Below, piece by piece: positions 46,351 through 59,155 of a stretch of DNA of 64,000 bases; position 1 is the stretch's first letter, and each line of letters begins with the position of its first letter. This DNA comes from Larix kaempferi. Lineage: Eukaryota > Streptophyta > Pinopsida > Pinales > Pinaceae. The stretch is from contig BSBM01002090.1 in NCBI GenBank assembly GCA_027924585.1, positions 134,501 through 198,500 of the forward strand, read 5' to 3'. A model generated the notes under the pieces. The model was not told the DNA's origin and searched no databases. It was given only the letters and a program-made list of their open reading frames with translations. Both the position numbers and the translations under genes were made by a program.

Positions 46351-47503
46351 GAATCTCTTGCAATTCCTATGTCGTTATTTCATTAAATGACACAAAACTA
46401 AAAAAAAATTATCCTACATTTTATATTTGTCTTTATTTTCTCAACCAATCGTATAAGTAGAGCTGCTTTATCCACCTATCAACAAATGTCACCTCTTGTT
46501 TGGCCTAATCCTGAGCCAAAAGAAAACTAAGGCATTATTTTCTTATGTTTTGACAAGTGAAAATTTGAAAGACTAGATTAATTCTAGAATTAATATTTCA
46601 ACATTAGTTGTTTTGATGATTTCTAGTATCTTCATGCAGAGCTATTGTGCTGGAAGCCACTGCCATGATCTCTCACTTATTGTAGGTAGTCATTGCTTTG
46701 ATGGTTATGCCACTTCCTTTGCCTCTTTATATGATCTTAAACTCCTAGTTGTGCTACCTCCTTTGCTTGTTTTTATGATCTTAAACTCCCACGCTCTTCA
46801 CAGTAGAATGCATGATTATGGTGATCAATGCTACAGGTTAGTTTGCTAGAGATTCATTGTTTTTGTTAGTGTGTTTGTACTATTTGCATATCGATTATAT
46901 AATTGACAAAACACTAATGGACTTGGAAGGAAGGCATAAATCAGTAAATTTATTATACTTATACGTTTTATAACTGTAGTTTTTTACAACAAATTGATGG
47001 CTTGTTTATGAGCAATTTAGAAATCGATTACGCTCAACAATATTTCTCTTACTTACCACACACTTATGCTAAACATCATTGTTACTCTCTGGTTTTTGTT
47101 CACACATCCAATCTTTGCTTCAATACTACACATATTCTAATGCTCAATTATGTTGTAGTTACGTGCAACATTACATGTTGACATATTGATCAAGTACCCT
47201 CTACTGCGATAAGTTATTTTATAAGTAATGTGTGAGATACTTGATATGATTGGCCTGTTACAAATTTCAAATATAAGAGGCACATTCCATACAAAAAAAT
47301 AGACAACAAAGTATGCTATCTTATATTAAATTGTACACTTGGGTAACAAAGAAGACTGCAAATATTGACCCATAGCACAAACTAAGACAGTACATTACGA
47401 AAACATAATTCACACAGTGCCAATATGCTTGAAAGAATATGCTAATTAGAAGATATGAGACACTTAACTGAGTAGAGGATATGCATGGATCCATCAAAAT
47501 TAC
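46351..47503. other. Unassigned AT-rich stretch
   Basis: Only short ORFs. A CTTTGCTTCTTTATATGATCTTAAACTCC-like phrase is repeated twice at about 46720-46790. No gene recognised. Confidence 0.3.
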
Positions 47504-47603
47504 CTTCTCCAGTCCACTGGAATCCCTGACATCATCAACCATTCTTTTGTCTGTCCTTGGGAAAGGGACTTTCGGGAATTTCAACTTGAATCCCTTGGTA
47601 TCT
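47504..47603 (-). CDS. Possible isolated exon, unrecognised
   Basis: On the minus strand an acceptor-like GTAGCCATAG precedes about 100 bases reading KFPKVPFPRTDKRMVDDVRD then SSGLEK, followed by a donor-like GAGAAG/GTAATT. The residue choice looks protein-like and unlike the surrounding AT-rich frames. No neighbouring exon was found and I do not recognise the protein; it may be a captured or relic exon. Confidence 0.3.
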
Positions 47604-49095
47604 ATGGCTACAAGATTTCTTCAAACTATCAAACATAAAAATGTTATGTTAGAGACTACAACACAAAACTTCCATGTGAAGTATCCAATTTGAAAAAATA
47701 TTAGAAAATAAGATGCGATGACATGCTAAGCAAAGCATGTCCAATGAAACAACAACAAAGTTTGCTGAGAATAGTCATTATCTCTATCTTTTGTCGAACA
47801 TTGTCTCTAATTAAGGTAAATTAAAAAAAAATCCAAAAATGTAGCAGTGATCGACACAAAATACCTTAAGTGAACATTATTAAGCTCTAAACACAGACTA
47901 TCCAATTCAAAACACCTTAAAACAAACCTTGGGTAGCTGAATTTTTTGGATTGCAGTTCTATTTCAAATGCGACGAGTGAACGCAATCACTCTTCGCCAC
48001 AACTGAAAGCTCACATAATAGTCATGGTTGGGCCTGTTGAATGTGGGAGTGAGGTTCTTACTAAGTTACAATATGCACTCAGCCATATCCATTAGCGCCA
48101 ATTACCGCTCATGCAAAATGCTTGACACCGACATCGACACTTGAGGAAAAAATATTCAAATATTTCTCTAAGTAGTTGTAGTTCGAACAAATAATTCGAC
48201 TCGATACCATTCAAAAAATCAAATGCATCTCTCATCCTCACACCGGGGATCGAATCCTCCTTGAAGAGAGATTCATTTCAACGGTAATGATACCTCACAC
48301 TACTCACACCTGAGGTAGTAACTCTCCTATTTTGATCCTTTTAGGAAAAAGGATTTAACAAACAAATATTGAAATTCATGGATTTTTTGCTGTGTTATTT
48401 TCATAGATTTTATAACTCAGTTGGGTTGAGTTGATATATAATTTCTTGTTGTAGTTCTCTGTGAATCTTTGAAATTTTTGGTTGTTGTTCCAATCTGAGG
48501 CCATGGTAGAAGTTAGATACCTTTAACATGTTAGGATTTCCCTACACAAAGTCAAATAGAAAACTTTCATTTCGTATATCTTAGAAAAATAAATATAACA
48601 CACAAATAAAAGATGTTTGTATATATATGCACTTCAGTTTCTAGAAAATGAAGAGCCAAAATGCAATTTTTTTTTGTAAGTTAGAGTAGATCCTTATATT
48701 GCTTTTTATCAAAATAAACAAACTTTTACAGGGTCCTCTCATGACTGAGAAAACAGACCCAAAACCAGATTTAAGAAGTTTACAGGGCCCTCCCATGATT
48801 GAGAAAACAGACCCGAATCCAAAATTACGAGGTCTTCTTTCTAAATAAATAAGACTGTAGTACGATTTTTAAGAGTTACCATCAGTCTATCAAGAAACCA
48901 TAAAATAAACAGCATCAGAGTGTATAATGTTAACGATAAGCAAAAAAAAGATAGAGTCTATCTAAATCCAGACTACATGTTCAAACCAGTCGGGTCAGCT
49001 TGAGAACCGGGCTCCCGGGCGAGCTCATTGCCGAGATGATGGGCTATCTGCTTCTAGTTCTGGATAATCTGCTAAAGGAGGAGAACCATTTCAAC
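47604..49095. other. Unassigned stretch with a weak SINE-like patch
   Basis: Minus strand near 48245-48330 has GGATTCGATCCCC, a B-box-like motif, but a poor A box, so a SINE is only possible. A 54-base segment (TTTACAGGGYCCTCYCATGA) is tandemly duplicated at 48724-48831. Nothing else recognised. Confidence 0.25.
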
Positions 49096-49749
49096 TTATC
49101 GCAGGAGAATCTCCGCGTGGGATTCACCTCTCTCTGCTAGAGTCTTTCTGAGAACTGATTTCTGCAGCCAGTGGTAGTTCAAGGTCCTCTGATACGGGGT
49201 GGTTCGGCCTCTGGTATTCCTTGGGTCCGGAACCAAAGCCTCAAATTCGATTCGGATTTCTGTGTCTGAGAGACAACCTCGAGGCACTTGGGAATCATCC
49301 TCCGCATCTTGAATTTCTACCTGAACCTTCTGCAGGATTTCATTTTTAAACCGACGGGCTTTTCCCACAATGCCTCGCATAAATCACACCAACGGGCCAG
49401 GAGAGGGGCCCGTCGGTTTAGATTTGTGTCGAATGTAAGATCTCTTTTCGGGCGGCATAATTGCAGCTGCAACAATCAAACCGAAGATTGAACTTCCCCA
49501 AACTGTGACCATGTTACAGAGGGTGAGTCACAGGGCTGTGAGCCAAGCGCCTTTCAAACTTCTGCTACGTTTCCTACTTTCCTGCATACCATGAACCCGT
49601 TTTCTCTTGATGCAAACGTTAACCATGAGCGCGGGTGTACCTTCCCACTCATAGGGCTCCATTGGAGTAATGGAATTAACTCGGAATCGATATGGGGTAC
49701 CAAGAAAAGATTGAATGCATGAAGGAGCCAACAGATAACTGGATGCCAT
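49096..49749 (-). pseudogene. Unrecognised minus-strand coding relic with two TGA stops
   Basis: One frame runs from ATG 49749 to TAA at 49096 and is interrupted only by TGA at about 49528 and about 49381; the three segments share the frame. It is GC-richer than its surroundings and reads like protein: FRVNSITPMEPYEWEGTPAL, then VNVCIKRKRVHGMQESRKRS, a hydrophobic FGLIVAAAIMPPE, and an acidic to basic tail with EIQDAEDDSQVPRGCLSD and RTLNYHWLQKSVLRKTL. Both stops could be CGA to TGA changes. No known domain is evident. It could be a host gene relic or an unclassified element ORF. Confidence 0.45.
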
Positions 49750-50785
49750 GTCCGAGAAATGATTTGAGTTTGGGATCCCGTCACCGTGAATAAAACCTCT
49801 GCGCTAAGCCTGTGACGCGTGGAAATCCTGGGAGGGCACATGCCCTGCCTCGTGGCCGGCACTGGCGGGCCCGTGTCCCGTCTCAAGGCTGTCTGTCATT
49901 TCCGTGGGACGACCCACATTCAGCACCCGCTGTGGGGGGGAGCCAAAATGCATTTACTTGATATAAAAAATCTACATAAATGTTTCGTATATATGCTTAG
50001 GTCCAGTTTTACCTTCTACAACAAATACAACAAAACTTGCATATAAAGAAAAACAAGGGTTGTCTTTAAAATAATTTATGAAGCTCATATTACAACATTG
50101 GATAGAAGTATTCCTTTGGATTCAGAAGGCGGACTTGCTGGACATCTTCATCAGTGAAAATTCCATGAGATATCATGGTGGAAACAATATAAACCACTAC
50201 TGCAATCTTATGGCCAAACACATCGATTGCATAGCTCAAGCTCAGGTCTCCAACATTATGCCCAACCACCCGATTTGGAGTGCGTTACTACTTGCGCCAT
50301 CACTTTACTTAAGCTTCTATCTATTCACTAACTCCTTGGTCCACCCACTTGTGCAAGGCTAATTTGTTTCTCTTTACTCTAAAGCAAATCACTTGGACAA
50401 TTAGACTGGTATAGGCACTATTGATGCTTGAAACACCATTAGGGGTTGATTTCACAAAGTGTCATGAAATTGCGTAAAAAAATTAAATTTTGTCTTGGTC
50501 CTGGAAACAAAATCATTGTAAAGCCCCATTCTGCTTGTTCTTTTTGCGCAATCTCATAATTTTTGTGATAAAAAAGAGGGCCTAACTATAAGAAATTCCG
50601 AGTATCAATGAAAAAATACAATCCATTGCTTTATGACGAATGTGGTTATGATGTTGGCTAGCAAAAAAGAAAGACTTGGGGAAGTTTTTTCCTCATGACA
50701 TGCTCAATTCTAGAAATGAATGCTTGGATGCTATCTTATACAAATGCAAAGGAGTTTGAAATGCTAAAAAATTGGTTTTTTGCCA
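49750..50785. other. Unassigned stretch
   Basis: 49800-49945 is GC-rich and may be upstream sequence of the coding relic; the rest is AT-rich with short chance ORFs. Confidence 0.3.
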
Positions 50786-51218
50786 CTATAGGATATATAT
50801 ATACATGTGTGTGTATGTGAGATAGAGAGATGTGTGTGTATATTGCATTTGATATCCTCCACATATGTTATACATGGAGGTCATAGGTGTAATTGTTTCA
50901 AGTTCTGTTAAAAAAAAATAGTTTTGCATTATAGGATATATATATACATGTGTGTGTATGTGAGATAAAGAGATGTGTGTGTATATTGCATTTGATATCC
51001 TCCACATATGTTATACATGGAGGTCATAGGTGTAATTGTTTCAAGTTCTGTTCATAAAAAATAGTTTTGCATTATAGAATATATATATACATGTGTGTGT
51101 ATGTGAGATAGAGAGATGTGTGTTGATATTGCATTTCATATCCTCCACATATGTTATGCATGGAGGTCATAGATGTAATTGTTTCAAGTTCTGTTCATAA
51201 AAAATAGTTTTGCACTAT
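50786..51218. repeat. 143-bp tandem repeat, three copies
   Basis: Units start GGATATATATATACATGTG at 50791 and 50934 and GAATATATATATACATGTG at 51077, spaced exactly 143 bases. Each contains TGATATCCTCCACATATG and TGTTTCAAGTTCTGTT. Similarity is very high, so the amplification looks recent. Confidence 0.9.
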
Positions 51219-54200
51219 CACGATGCATTTAGACATCTTATGCTATGCTAATCAGATCCTAACTCTCATCCTACTATAGCACCGAGATCACATGCCTTGT
51301 GCACGAGACCGACTCCTTTGTGTTACTGGGGATATGTTGTGTTGAACGATCATTATATGGTATAAAAAATTACGATATGTGGTGCATGTGCGATAAAGCC
51401 CGTGGGAGGAACAAGGAAATGTATGCTGCACTGTAAGCCGATGACTTGGCACTTTGTGGCAATGGTGGCTGAATGGTATCGTCCCGCTGTATGGTCGATT
51501 TGGCATGTGATGTGGACCCATGTTGATGATTCAGATGGTTGATCCGATGTGTAAAGATGGCAGGCATGGCGTTTAATGTTGGTCCTATGTAGTAATCCGA
51601 GAATTTCCATTGGTATAAATCAGATCGTTTGTGGATTAAATGGATTGATTTTACATATGGTGTATTTAAAAAACTGTGCATTGATAAACCATTGTGGTTT
51701 GATGTGGTAAGATATGTGGATGTAATTCCCACTATGTGTCTTTGGTTGGTGGCTTTGAGATCTTTGCCACCCTGCTTGCACAATTGATCCGGTGAGTGAA
51801 TGTTAGATTTTGTAGGAATTGTACTTGGTAAGTGCAGTTTAGTTGGGCTTGATGTTCATTCTCCACATTTCTTTAACAGTTTCCCCTTTCTGTGATTTTT
51901 CTCTTTGTCAAATTCTGGTGGCTAATGGTACTGTGAAAACATTAAAAAAACTTTGGATTTTGGCTCGAGGTTTGAAATTTTAGACATGGGAGCAGCTGTC
52001 GGTACACCTTAGCTAGTCAACCGGATCGCAAATTGGTTTTCAAGATCTCATTCAGATGAGGTATGTACAAAGTAAGATGAATGGTTTAACTACAATTTTT
52101 TCATTTGTTTAATTGGATTGATGACTTCTGTTCTCACCCTACCCAGTCAACCCATTTCCTTTCACGGGTTGAATGATAAAAATAAAAATAATGATGGATT
52201 CAATATTTTGATTTACTTGCTGGATTGGGGTTCTGTACAAATTGAAGTGTATGAATGCTTGAGTTAACTTATAGTGGGAACGCTCCTATCATGGCTATCT
52301 ATTTGTTCTATTGCTATGTAGTGATGGATATAGATGTTTTGTCGTGCATGCTCATATTCGTTTCAGTCCGTCTATGTATACATAGATATGCTGATGTACT
52401 CATGTGGCTATGATTGGATCCCTTTGGACATGCTTTCTTCCTTAATGCACAGACTATCCCCTATCCTGTGAATTGTTTTAACCCTACCCTGTGCCGACCT
52501 TTGGGTTCATTGTTTGTCCATTTTAATCCCCCTGCTCATTTCAATGCCCTATTCACAAATACTTGGTAGCTAACAGATGCATACTAATATTGGAGGACGA
52601 TATAGAAAGTTCGGGGTTGGTTTTCCTATGAAGATATTTGATTCTCATGATTATTACGATGTCATGTGAAATATGTTGAGTCTATGTTGATCCATAGATT
52701 AAGTAGTGGTAGATATGTGTTCATATGTGTTGTTCGTGGAAATAGTCGAGATATTGTAGCTCCTTGTGATTTATTGTCTAGTTGATTTAAGCCCTGCCGA
52801 CCTTGGTCATTGGAATCTCCTCGTAATGTTAACTCCTTCAATGGATAAGCTTTGATTGTATCGTGATTGTCAAGATTATGGATTTGTTGAGTTTTATGGA
52901 TATGTGAAGATGAATTTTCTTATGGGTTTAATGAGCATGTTTATCGATGATGTCAATGCCCATTCTTCTCAATCTCTGAAGTTGCATCACTTGATTATGC
53001 ATTGAAACCTTGATATCTTTGGTTGTATGTTGTATGTGTTGAATGGAGCATAGAGTTACACAGTTGATGAGTCGTTTCTAGTCGATTATGCCAATGTGCC
53101 ATTCCACTCAAACTCTGAAATTTAATTTCTCGACATGTGTATAAATATGGGATTCTATGTATTCCATATGCATGGTTGAATGATTATACTCTTGTGTCAT
53201 TGTGGTTAATGGGTGCATATGGTATTAGTTCACCAGTTCATTCATTCATTCATTCTCTGGGATTGCATTACTTCGATTCAACTACTGAGCTTATCCAAAT
53301 GGTTGGAACTTACACCAATCTTCTACCTATGTTTATGATTGAAAGAGAGTCCTATCGGAGTTGTTCTGATTTCGACATAGTTGGTTAGGCATTAGGATTG
53401 AAATCGTGTTATGCCTCCTCTTGTGTCATTTTCTATGATGGTTGATGTTATTGTTTTTGGTTGATGGAATTGATTTCTGGTTGTTCCCTTATGTTTTCAT
53501 TAAAAAGAGCGTGCCTGGATTATGTTTTGAAGTTTGTTACATCATCAAGTCAATTCAAGTGAATACATTCTAATGCATTTTTGAGTCATGGTTATAGTCG
53601 ATTAGGGTGCAAGGCTTCAAGATTGTAATCTTGCACTTATTTGTGAAGTTGAAGCTTTCCCTGTTTTTACTTATGACTGTGAGTATGGGTTTAGTTGACA
53701 AAAAATGAAATAGATTGCCTATAGGTTTTTGCATAGGCTTGTCCTTCATCATGATTTCAATATTGATGAATAAAGTTACTTTGTCATGGCAGTCTATAAG
53801 ATGGTTGAAATGGTAATTATGGACATGTGTGTAAGAGTTGGTTGTGATTCTTGTTTGTTTTTCAACCAAGATGCCAATTTAGAAATGTCATGATGATTGT
53901 TTAAAACAGAGAGAAGTATCATTATAATGACTGTCCTGAAGACTCAAGTATTTATTGTTGAAGGAACTATACAGTTGGTTATCACTTGAACATCTTTGTC
54001 TCTACATTTTATGAATGCAAAAATGATTGTGAAGTTATCATTATCATGTATGTATTTATTTTCTGTGTACCAGTCATACCCTGTTATGATACTTGATGAA
54101 TGATGCTACCCTTTCTAGTCTGTACACCAACCGTTTACCCCTACCTTAAACTATATCATGTCCTATCTAACAAGGGAAATACTCATGATAATGAGTGCAT

Positions 54201-54410
54201 GTTGATTTTGTTAGTTACTAGAGTGAGATGAGTAGCTAGATACATCTACTTTACATTTTGTTACACAGTGGTGAGGTCCTTTATAAACACATCCATTTTT
54301 TCTTAAATGAATGAAGAGAATATAGTGAATGTGGTGACCTTGTTATGATATTTTGATGTGATGTTCTATAGATAAATACTTTATTTTCTTTTCAACTCAT
54401 GAATTTCCAT
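51219..54410. other. T- and TG-rich stretch without a recognised gene
   Basis: Strand-asymmetric, T-rich sequence resembling intron or UTR material. Short ORFs such as 53137-53388 plus do not look conserved. A loosely repeated phrase (TCGATKATGYCAATG, then CTCTGAARTT) occurs at about 52945 and 53075. Confidence 0.3.
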
Positions 54411-54411
54411 A

Positions 54412-54855
54412 ATAGGGGATCCAGAAGGGTCAGGAGAGGTAGATGCCATAGGAACCAATTTGTTTAGCAAGAAGGGAGAAGGAAACAAGTGAGATTCTTT
54501 ATTCACTTTGATGCTGATTCCAATGATTTTTATAAGCTATCCTAGATAGGCCATTTGTTTTTGGGAGCCCCTCCTGTACGCCCCTTCACCTCGACCTCAA
54601 TCTGAGTTGAAACCTCACCCAAGCATAGTTGAGATGCCTCAAGACTTCCCTGTTCGCAATGATGGATGTGATTTCAGGCCCCCTTCCCCTCAAAACCATG
54701 TGACTAGTTGGGGATCCCATAGCCCAAACCATTCAATGCACTCCTCAGTTAGTTCTTCCTCCTTTGGGATTAAACCAAAATCACCAAAAGCCGTAATTGG
54801 CCCCAAGAAGCCCCAAGACCCAAAGCAACCATCGCACAAACCGCCCCTCCTATAA
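54412..54855 (+). CDS. Possible coding exons, Ser/Pro-rich, unrecognised
   Basis: An acceptor-like AATAG precedes GDPEGSGEVDAIGTNLFSKK (54414-54485), followed by GTGAGA. After a TCCTAG near 54545, the frame EPLLYAPSPRPQ continues through EMPQDFPVRNDGCDFRPPSP and SMHSSVSSSSFGIKPKSPKA to a stop at 54853-54855. If spliced, the intron would be only about 57 bases, short for plants; read straight through, there are two stops (TGA 54489, TAG about 54544). The residue bias is protein-like but no domain is recognised. A solo LTR lies 88 bases downstream. Confidence 0.35.
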
Positions 54856-54938
54856 ATACCAAAGGGAAAGAAGTAATAAGCTTGATGAAATTTGGAGTGG
54901 TTGGTGTTAGTGGAAGTGGTCGTGGAAATGAACAACAA

Positions 54939-55531
54939 CCCTCTATTAGAAAATCAAGATCGTAGAACAATATCATAAAATAAGATGCATAAATAAAACA
55001 CATAAACACAATACAAGAGAGACACCAATATACGTGGTTCACCCAATCTAGTCTACGTCCACGGAGAAATTACCAGTCCTTTCATTAATCTATCTAGCAA
55101 ATGAAGGGATACAACCTGCAACACATCCGCTGCAACTTCCTCTTCACTCTCACACAGTCTCTCTTACACAATCATAAAAATATTTACAATACTACAATAC
55201 ACAACCATATTACAATACCTTCCTTTTAAAGAGGTATTATCTTGGAAAAATACCACAGGATACCCAATACAATGGGCCTGTAAATTACCCATTATTGACC
55301 AAGTCATGACTATGAAATTACAACATTTTACAAGGCATTTTTCTTCTTCGAAATTTTCGCTATGGGGGAACTACCCCCAAACCACTACCAGGGGGGTTCC
55401 CAAAAGTAGTCACCGCCCCCCTGGACTCCCCATGGCGACTATAGTGGGGGAGGAAATCCCCCCCACACCCCCCTTACTATGAAACATGACCTATGAATTA
55501 GGAGGATTAGGATCCACAACCAACACCCTCA
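54939..55531 (-). mobile_element. Solo LTR (583 bp), Copia-like, with CCCTC target duplication
   Basis: Body 54944-55526 is flanked by perfect CCCTC repeats (54939-54943 and 55527-55531). On the minus strand it begins TGTTGGTTGTGG and ends TTCTAATA, so the expected terminal CA has become TA. The minus strand carries TCCGTGGACGTAGACTAG then GAACCACGTA, a pattern familiar from the R/U5 part of plant Copia LTRs. No internal sequence remains. Confidence 0.8.
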
Positions 55532-58437
55532 GCCTTGCCAGAAATTTTGTTTGACGACCTTCACCCAGAAATTTTTTGACTTATGTTTTTCAAATGTGTT
55601 GTGTGGTTTAAATGAACATGTAAATGCATAGTGAGTTTTGGACAGATTTGGTTTTTGTAGATGATGTTGTATTTGCACATATTTTATGGTGATGGATATG
55701 GTAGCTCACAGTGGTTCATTGCCAGACTTGAGTTCTTTTTTATTTATTTTTTGTTCAGGACATGCATCTTGGGATATCATGATGTTATTTATGTTTTCAT
55801 ATGTGTTTTTTTTTTACATGAAAACAAACTTTGCAGGATGATGAGATGGCTTTGTTTATTTTGGATAGCATGAAACATAACATAAATGTTTTATTTTACA
55901 TGTGTTTTTTCTCAGAGGCTTGATGTTGATATGAACATATATTTATATGTTTCGTTGTTGCATCTATATTATGATGATGCAAAATGTTTATGCATGGTTA
56001 TGGTTACCTCAATTGTTATGATGCATATTTATGACATGTGCTTGTTTCATAAGCAATGGTATGGGAGTCACAAGGAGAATATTTCTAGATCCTAAAAAAT
56101 TCAACCCCCTGAGAGACATATGAGAAACAAAGGAGGAGACATATGAGAAACAACGGAGGCCCTCCTGTTTGACCATGCTTGACTGCCATGTCCCCAAATT
56201 TGTCCATTCAGTTTTGTTGCTTCTCGCATGCTTGAGGTGATTGTTGTATAGTGGTTATTCTATTTGGCCACTTGTCATTAGTTAGTTATTCCTTTCAAAC
56301 TAACTCGAGGATTTGAGTCACCAACCTTTATGGGGGTAGGCTATATATATAACGACATCAAGCAACAAAGAGAAGGGTTCAAAATATTACACTTACTATG
56401 GTATGTTGAGAGTTAGTTTCTTAGTCTTTACAATTGTTGTCGTCAATTGCATTAGTATGTTGGAGTCTAACTTTTCCGTTGATAGAAGGATTTCTGATTA
56501 AATGGCAGAAATAGGAGGTTAAGCATTGATGTTATATGTTTGAGGTATATTATATCATTTGCCCACTGATGCAAAGATTTATCTATTCACCATTTGCTTG
56601 TCTATTTGGTTGCTTGGATGCAAAGAATAGTACCAACTTACACAAGTATTCATTGAGGCTTTTTACAGCTTTGTTAGTCTTGATTTTCACTATTGTTTAC
56701 ACAATGACCAAGCGGTCTTAGAAATGCTAGTTATATGTGCCGGTGCAATTTTTGGTCTAAGATTTCACAAAAGCCGAAGGAACATTGTGATTGTACTCTG
56801 GTATATTGATGAAAACAATTATATCTAATAAGAAATAAGCTTTCTTCATATTTATATTCTTTTATTTTATGTCTCATTTTATGCACCTCTTTTACGTTTT
56901 ATTTTACATTTATTTAAGAAATTTATAGTACTTTCTGTTGTAAATTTGTTGTTTCAAAAAATCATAAATGAAAAATGTTAAATGAGGTGTTCAGTTGTGT
57001 TTATAGCGTGATAGTTATTTTTGGTTAGTTACTGTTTTAAGTAGTTTCCTTATCACATGAAGCCATTCACTAGTTGGTAGATACAACCGAAATAGAGGAA
57101 ATCATATTTAAAGTAAGGATGTGGTACATTGTACTGTCATGTGTTTGTAATTATGTTATTGTTATTTTAGTTCATTGGTTTAACGTTTTTATGATATAAG
57201 TACTTGTTCCATTTTTTAATTTTTTTTTGTTGATTCACTCTCTAACACTGAACATCATGAAGGTGATGAGTATGCGTTATGTTAGGCTATAAAATCAGGG
57301 TTCCATTCTCATTTATTCTCGTTTTAGACAACCAAGAGGTTGAAAAGTTGATGTGAGAGCACTAATCTCCCACGTCAATAGGCACCCATCAAAAAGGCCA
57401 CCAAGAAAGAACCATCATTGTCACCTAGCTGCCATAATTTTTATGAAGAGGGGTTTTGAATTCACGAGTGAGGTTTCTTTCGGAGTAGGTGCGAGGCGAC
57501 CCACATCTGTCTTACATGCTTGTCTACCAGCGTCATCCATCTTATATGCATATAATATATAAAGAATATTAACATTGAAAGTCTGAAACTGAAACAAGGG
57601 TGTGTAGATTGCTGAATAGATATTGAAATAGATGGTTAGAATATGATCTACAATTCCATCAATATGTGGAAGCGAATAACTTACTCCACTAATTACTCTT
57701 ATGGTTACTGAAATTAGAAAGACCTTCAATTTAATGTGAGGTACCACTACCCATAATATGGCACTGTAATATATTATTTGAACCACTTGTATAATGCCGC
57801 TACTCCCCAGTCCCAACCATAATAATGCGGTCTATTTGCAACAAATTTCCAAAATGATCTTTGAGAAACATAAAAACTAAAACACATACAAGGCCTATTC
57901 AAGTTTGTGTGTACTACTGCTTGGCATCGAACTATGAAACCTCACCAACCATCCGAGGTGGAGGACTAAAGAGTCACAAATGCACAAAGAAGACATGATT
58001 TTTAATTCGCTTCAGCGACTGCTTCCTTCATGTTCCCATATTTATATGATCTTGTTGTCACACTGCAGAGACTCCAAATTGGTGGGTGCAATTAATGATA
58101 GCATTATAATGGTTTTATGACCACCTGGAATTAATGCACATAATCAACACATCAGGCAATGATTTTATATGTACATTCTTTCCTAAAAGTCCACCCTCTT
58201 CTCTACCTCATATTTATCTAAAATGAATCGAATATGTATTTTTTAATTGAAATTTTGGGTAATAAATTTGGGAGAAAATTGAGTTTCAGACCTAGTTTCA
58301 TAGATCTAGTATATAATTTTTTTAATGTACAAAGGTTTAAGGATTTCTGGATCAACCGAAATCTCCAAAATTCTATAAAAAAACCTACAACTATATCAAA
58401 TTTAAATTATTTAACATGCATTGTCCATAGTCTTAAG
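55532..58437. other. Unassigned AT-rich stretch
   Basis: No gene, RNA or TE signature I can support. A 24-base phrase (GAGACATATGAGAAACAA) is repeated at 56114 and 56138. Confidence 0.3.
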
Positions 58438-59155
58438 TAGGCGTTGCGTGGTTGTATCCCATGTGCATGGCTACACCTATAGTTGTTTCCTACTATTATT
58501 TGGATCCCCTTACGAGGTGACTTACTTCTTTCCACGTTCACGTTATCAGATTCATTCGCCTCTTACGTGTGCATAGTACACTAGGTTTCTTGCCCCGAGA
58601 CAAAGGCAGATATTAGTTTTCCACTCATACTATATAGTAACGTGGATATGTAGAACAACTTACTCTTTCTACTGTATCCAATTTTATTACTATGTAACAT
58701 ATGGTAGATATTTTATTAGCAGAGTAGTATCCAATACTTGGGTCACATCATATCAGAATAAAAAATGTGACTGGATCTTGAGAAAATAAAAGTTGTAGGC
58801 GTTGCCTGGTTGTATCCCATGTGCATGGCTACACCTATAGTTGTTTCCTACTATTATTTGGATCCCCTTACGAGGTGACTTACTTCTTTCCACGTTCACT
58901 TATCAGATTCATTCGCCTCTTACTTGTGCATAGTACACTAGGTTTCTTGCCCCGAGACAAAGGCAGATATTAGTTTTCCACTCATACTATATAGTAATGT
59001 GGATATGCAGAACAACTTACTCTTTCTATTGTATCCAATTTTATTACTATGTAGCATATGGTAGATATTTTATTAGCAGAGTAGTATCCAATACTTGGGT
59101 CACATCATATCAGAATAAAAAATGTGACTGGATCTTGAGAAAATAAAAGTTGTAG
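58438..59155 (+). repeat. 358-bp direct tandem duplication inside a Gypsy relic
   Basis: Copies at 58438-58795 and 58796-59155 differ by only a few bases. Each starts GGCGTTGCSTGGTTGTATCC and ends with an RT-tail remnant (YLGHIISE, stop, LDLEKIKVV). The duplication therefore arose after the Gypsy RT region was already interrupted by the unrelated first part. Confidence 0.85.

Noticed and set aside
39005-46355. Target duplication GAAGG/GAATC around the Copia element
   Set aside because: Only three of five bases match, which is not enough to claim a duplication.
46613-46849. 78-codon plus-strand ORF
   Set aside because: It arises from a duplicated phrase in AT-rich sequence, with no protein-like conservation signal.
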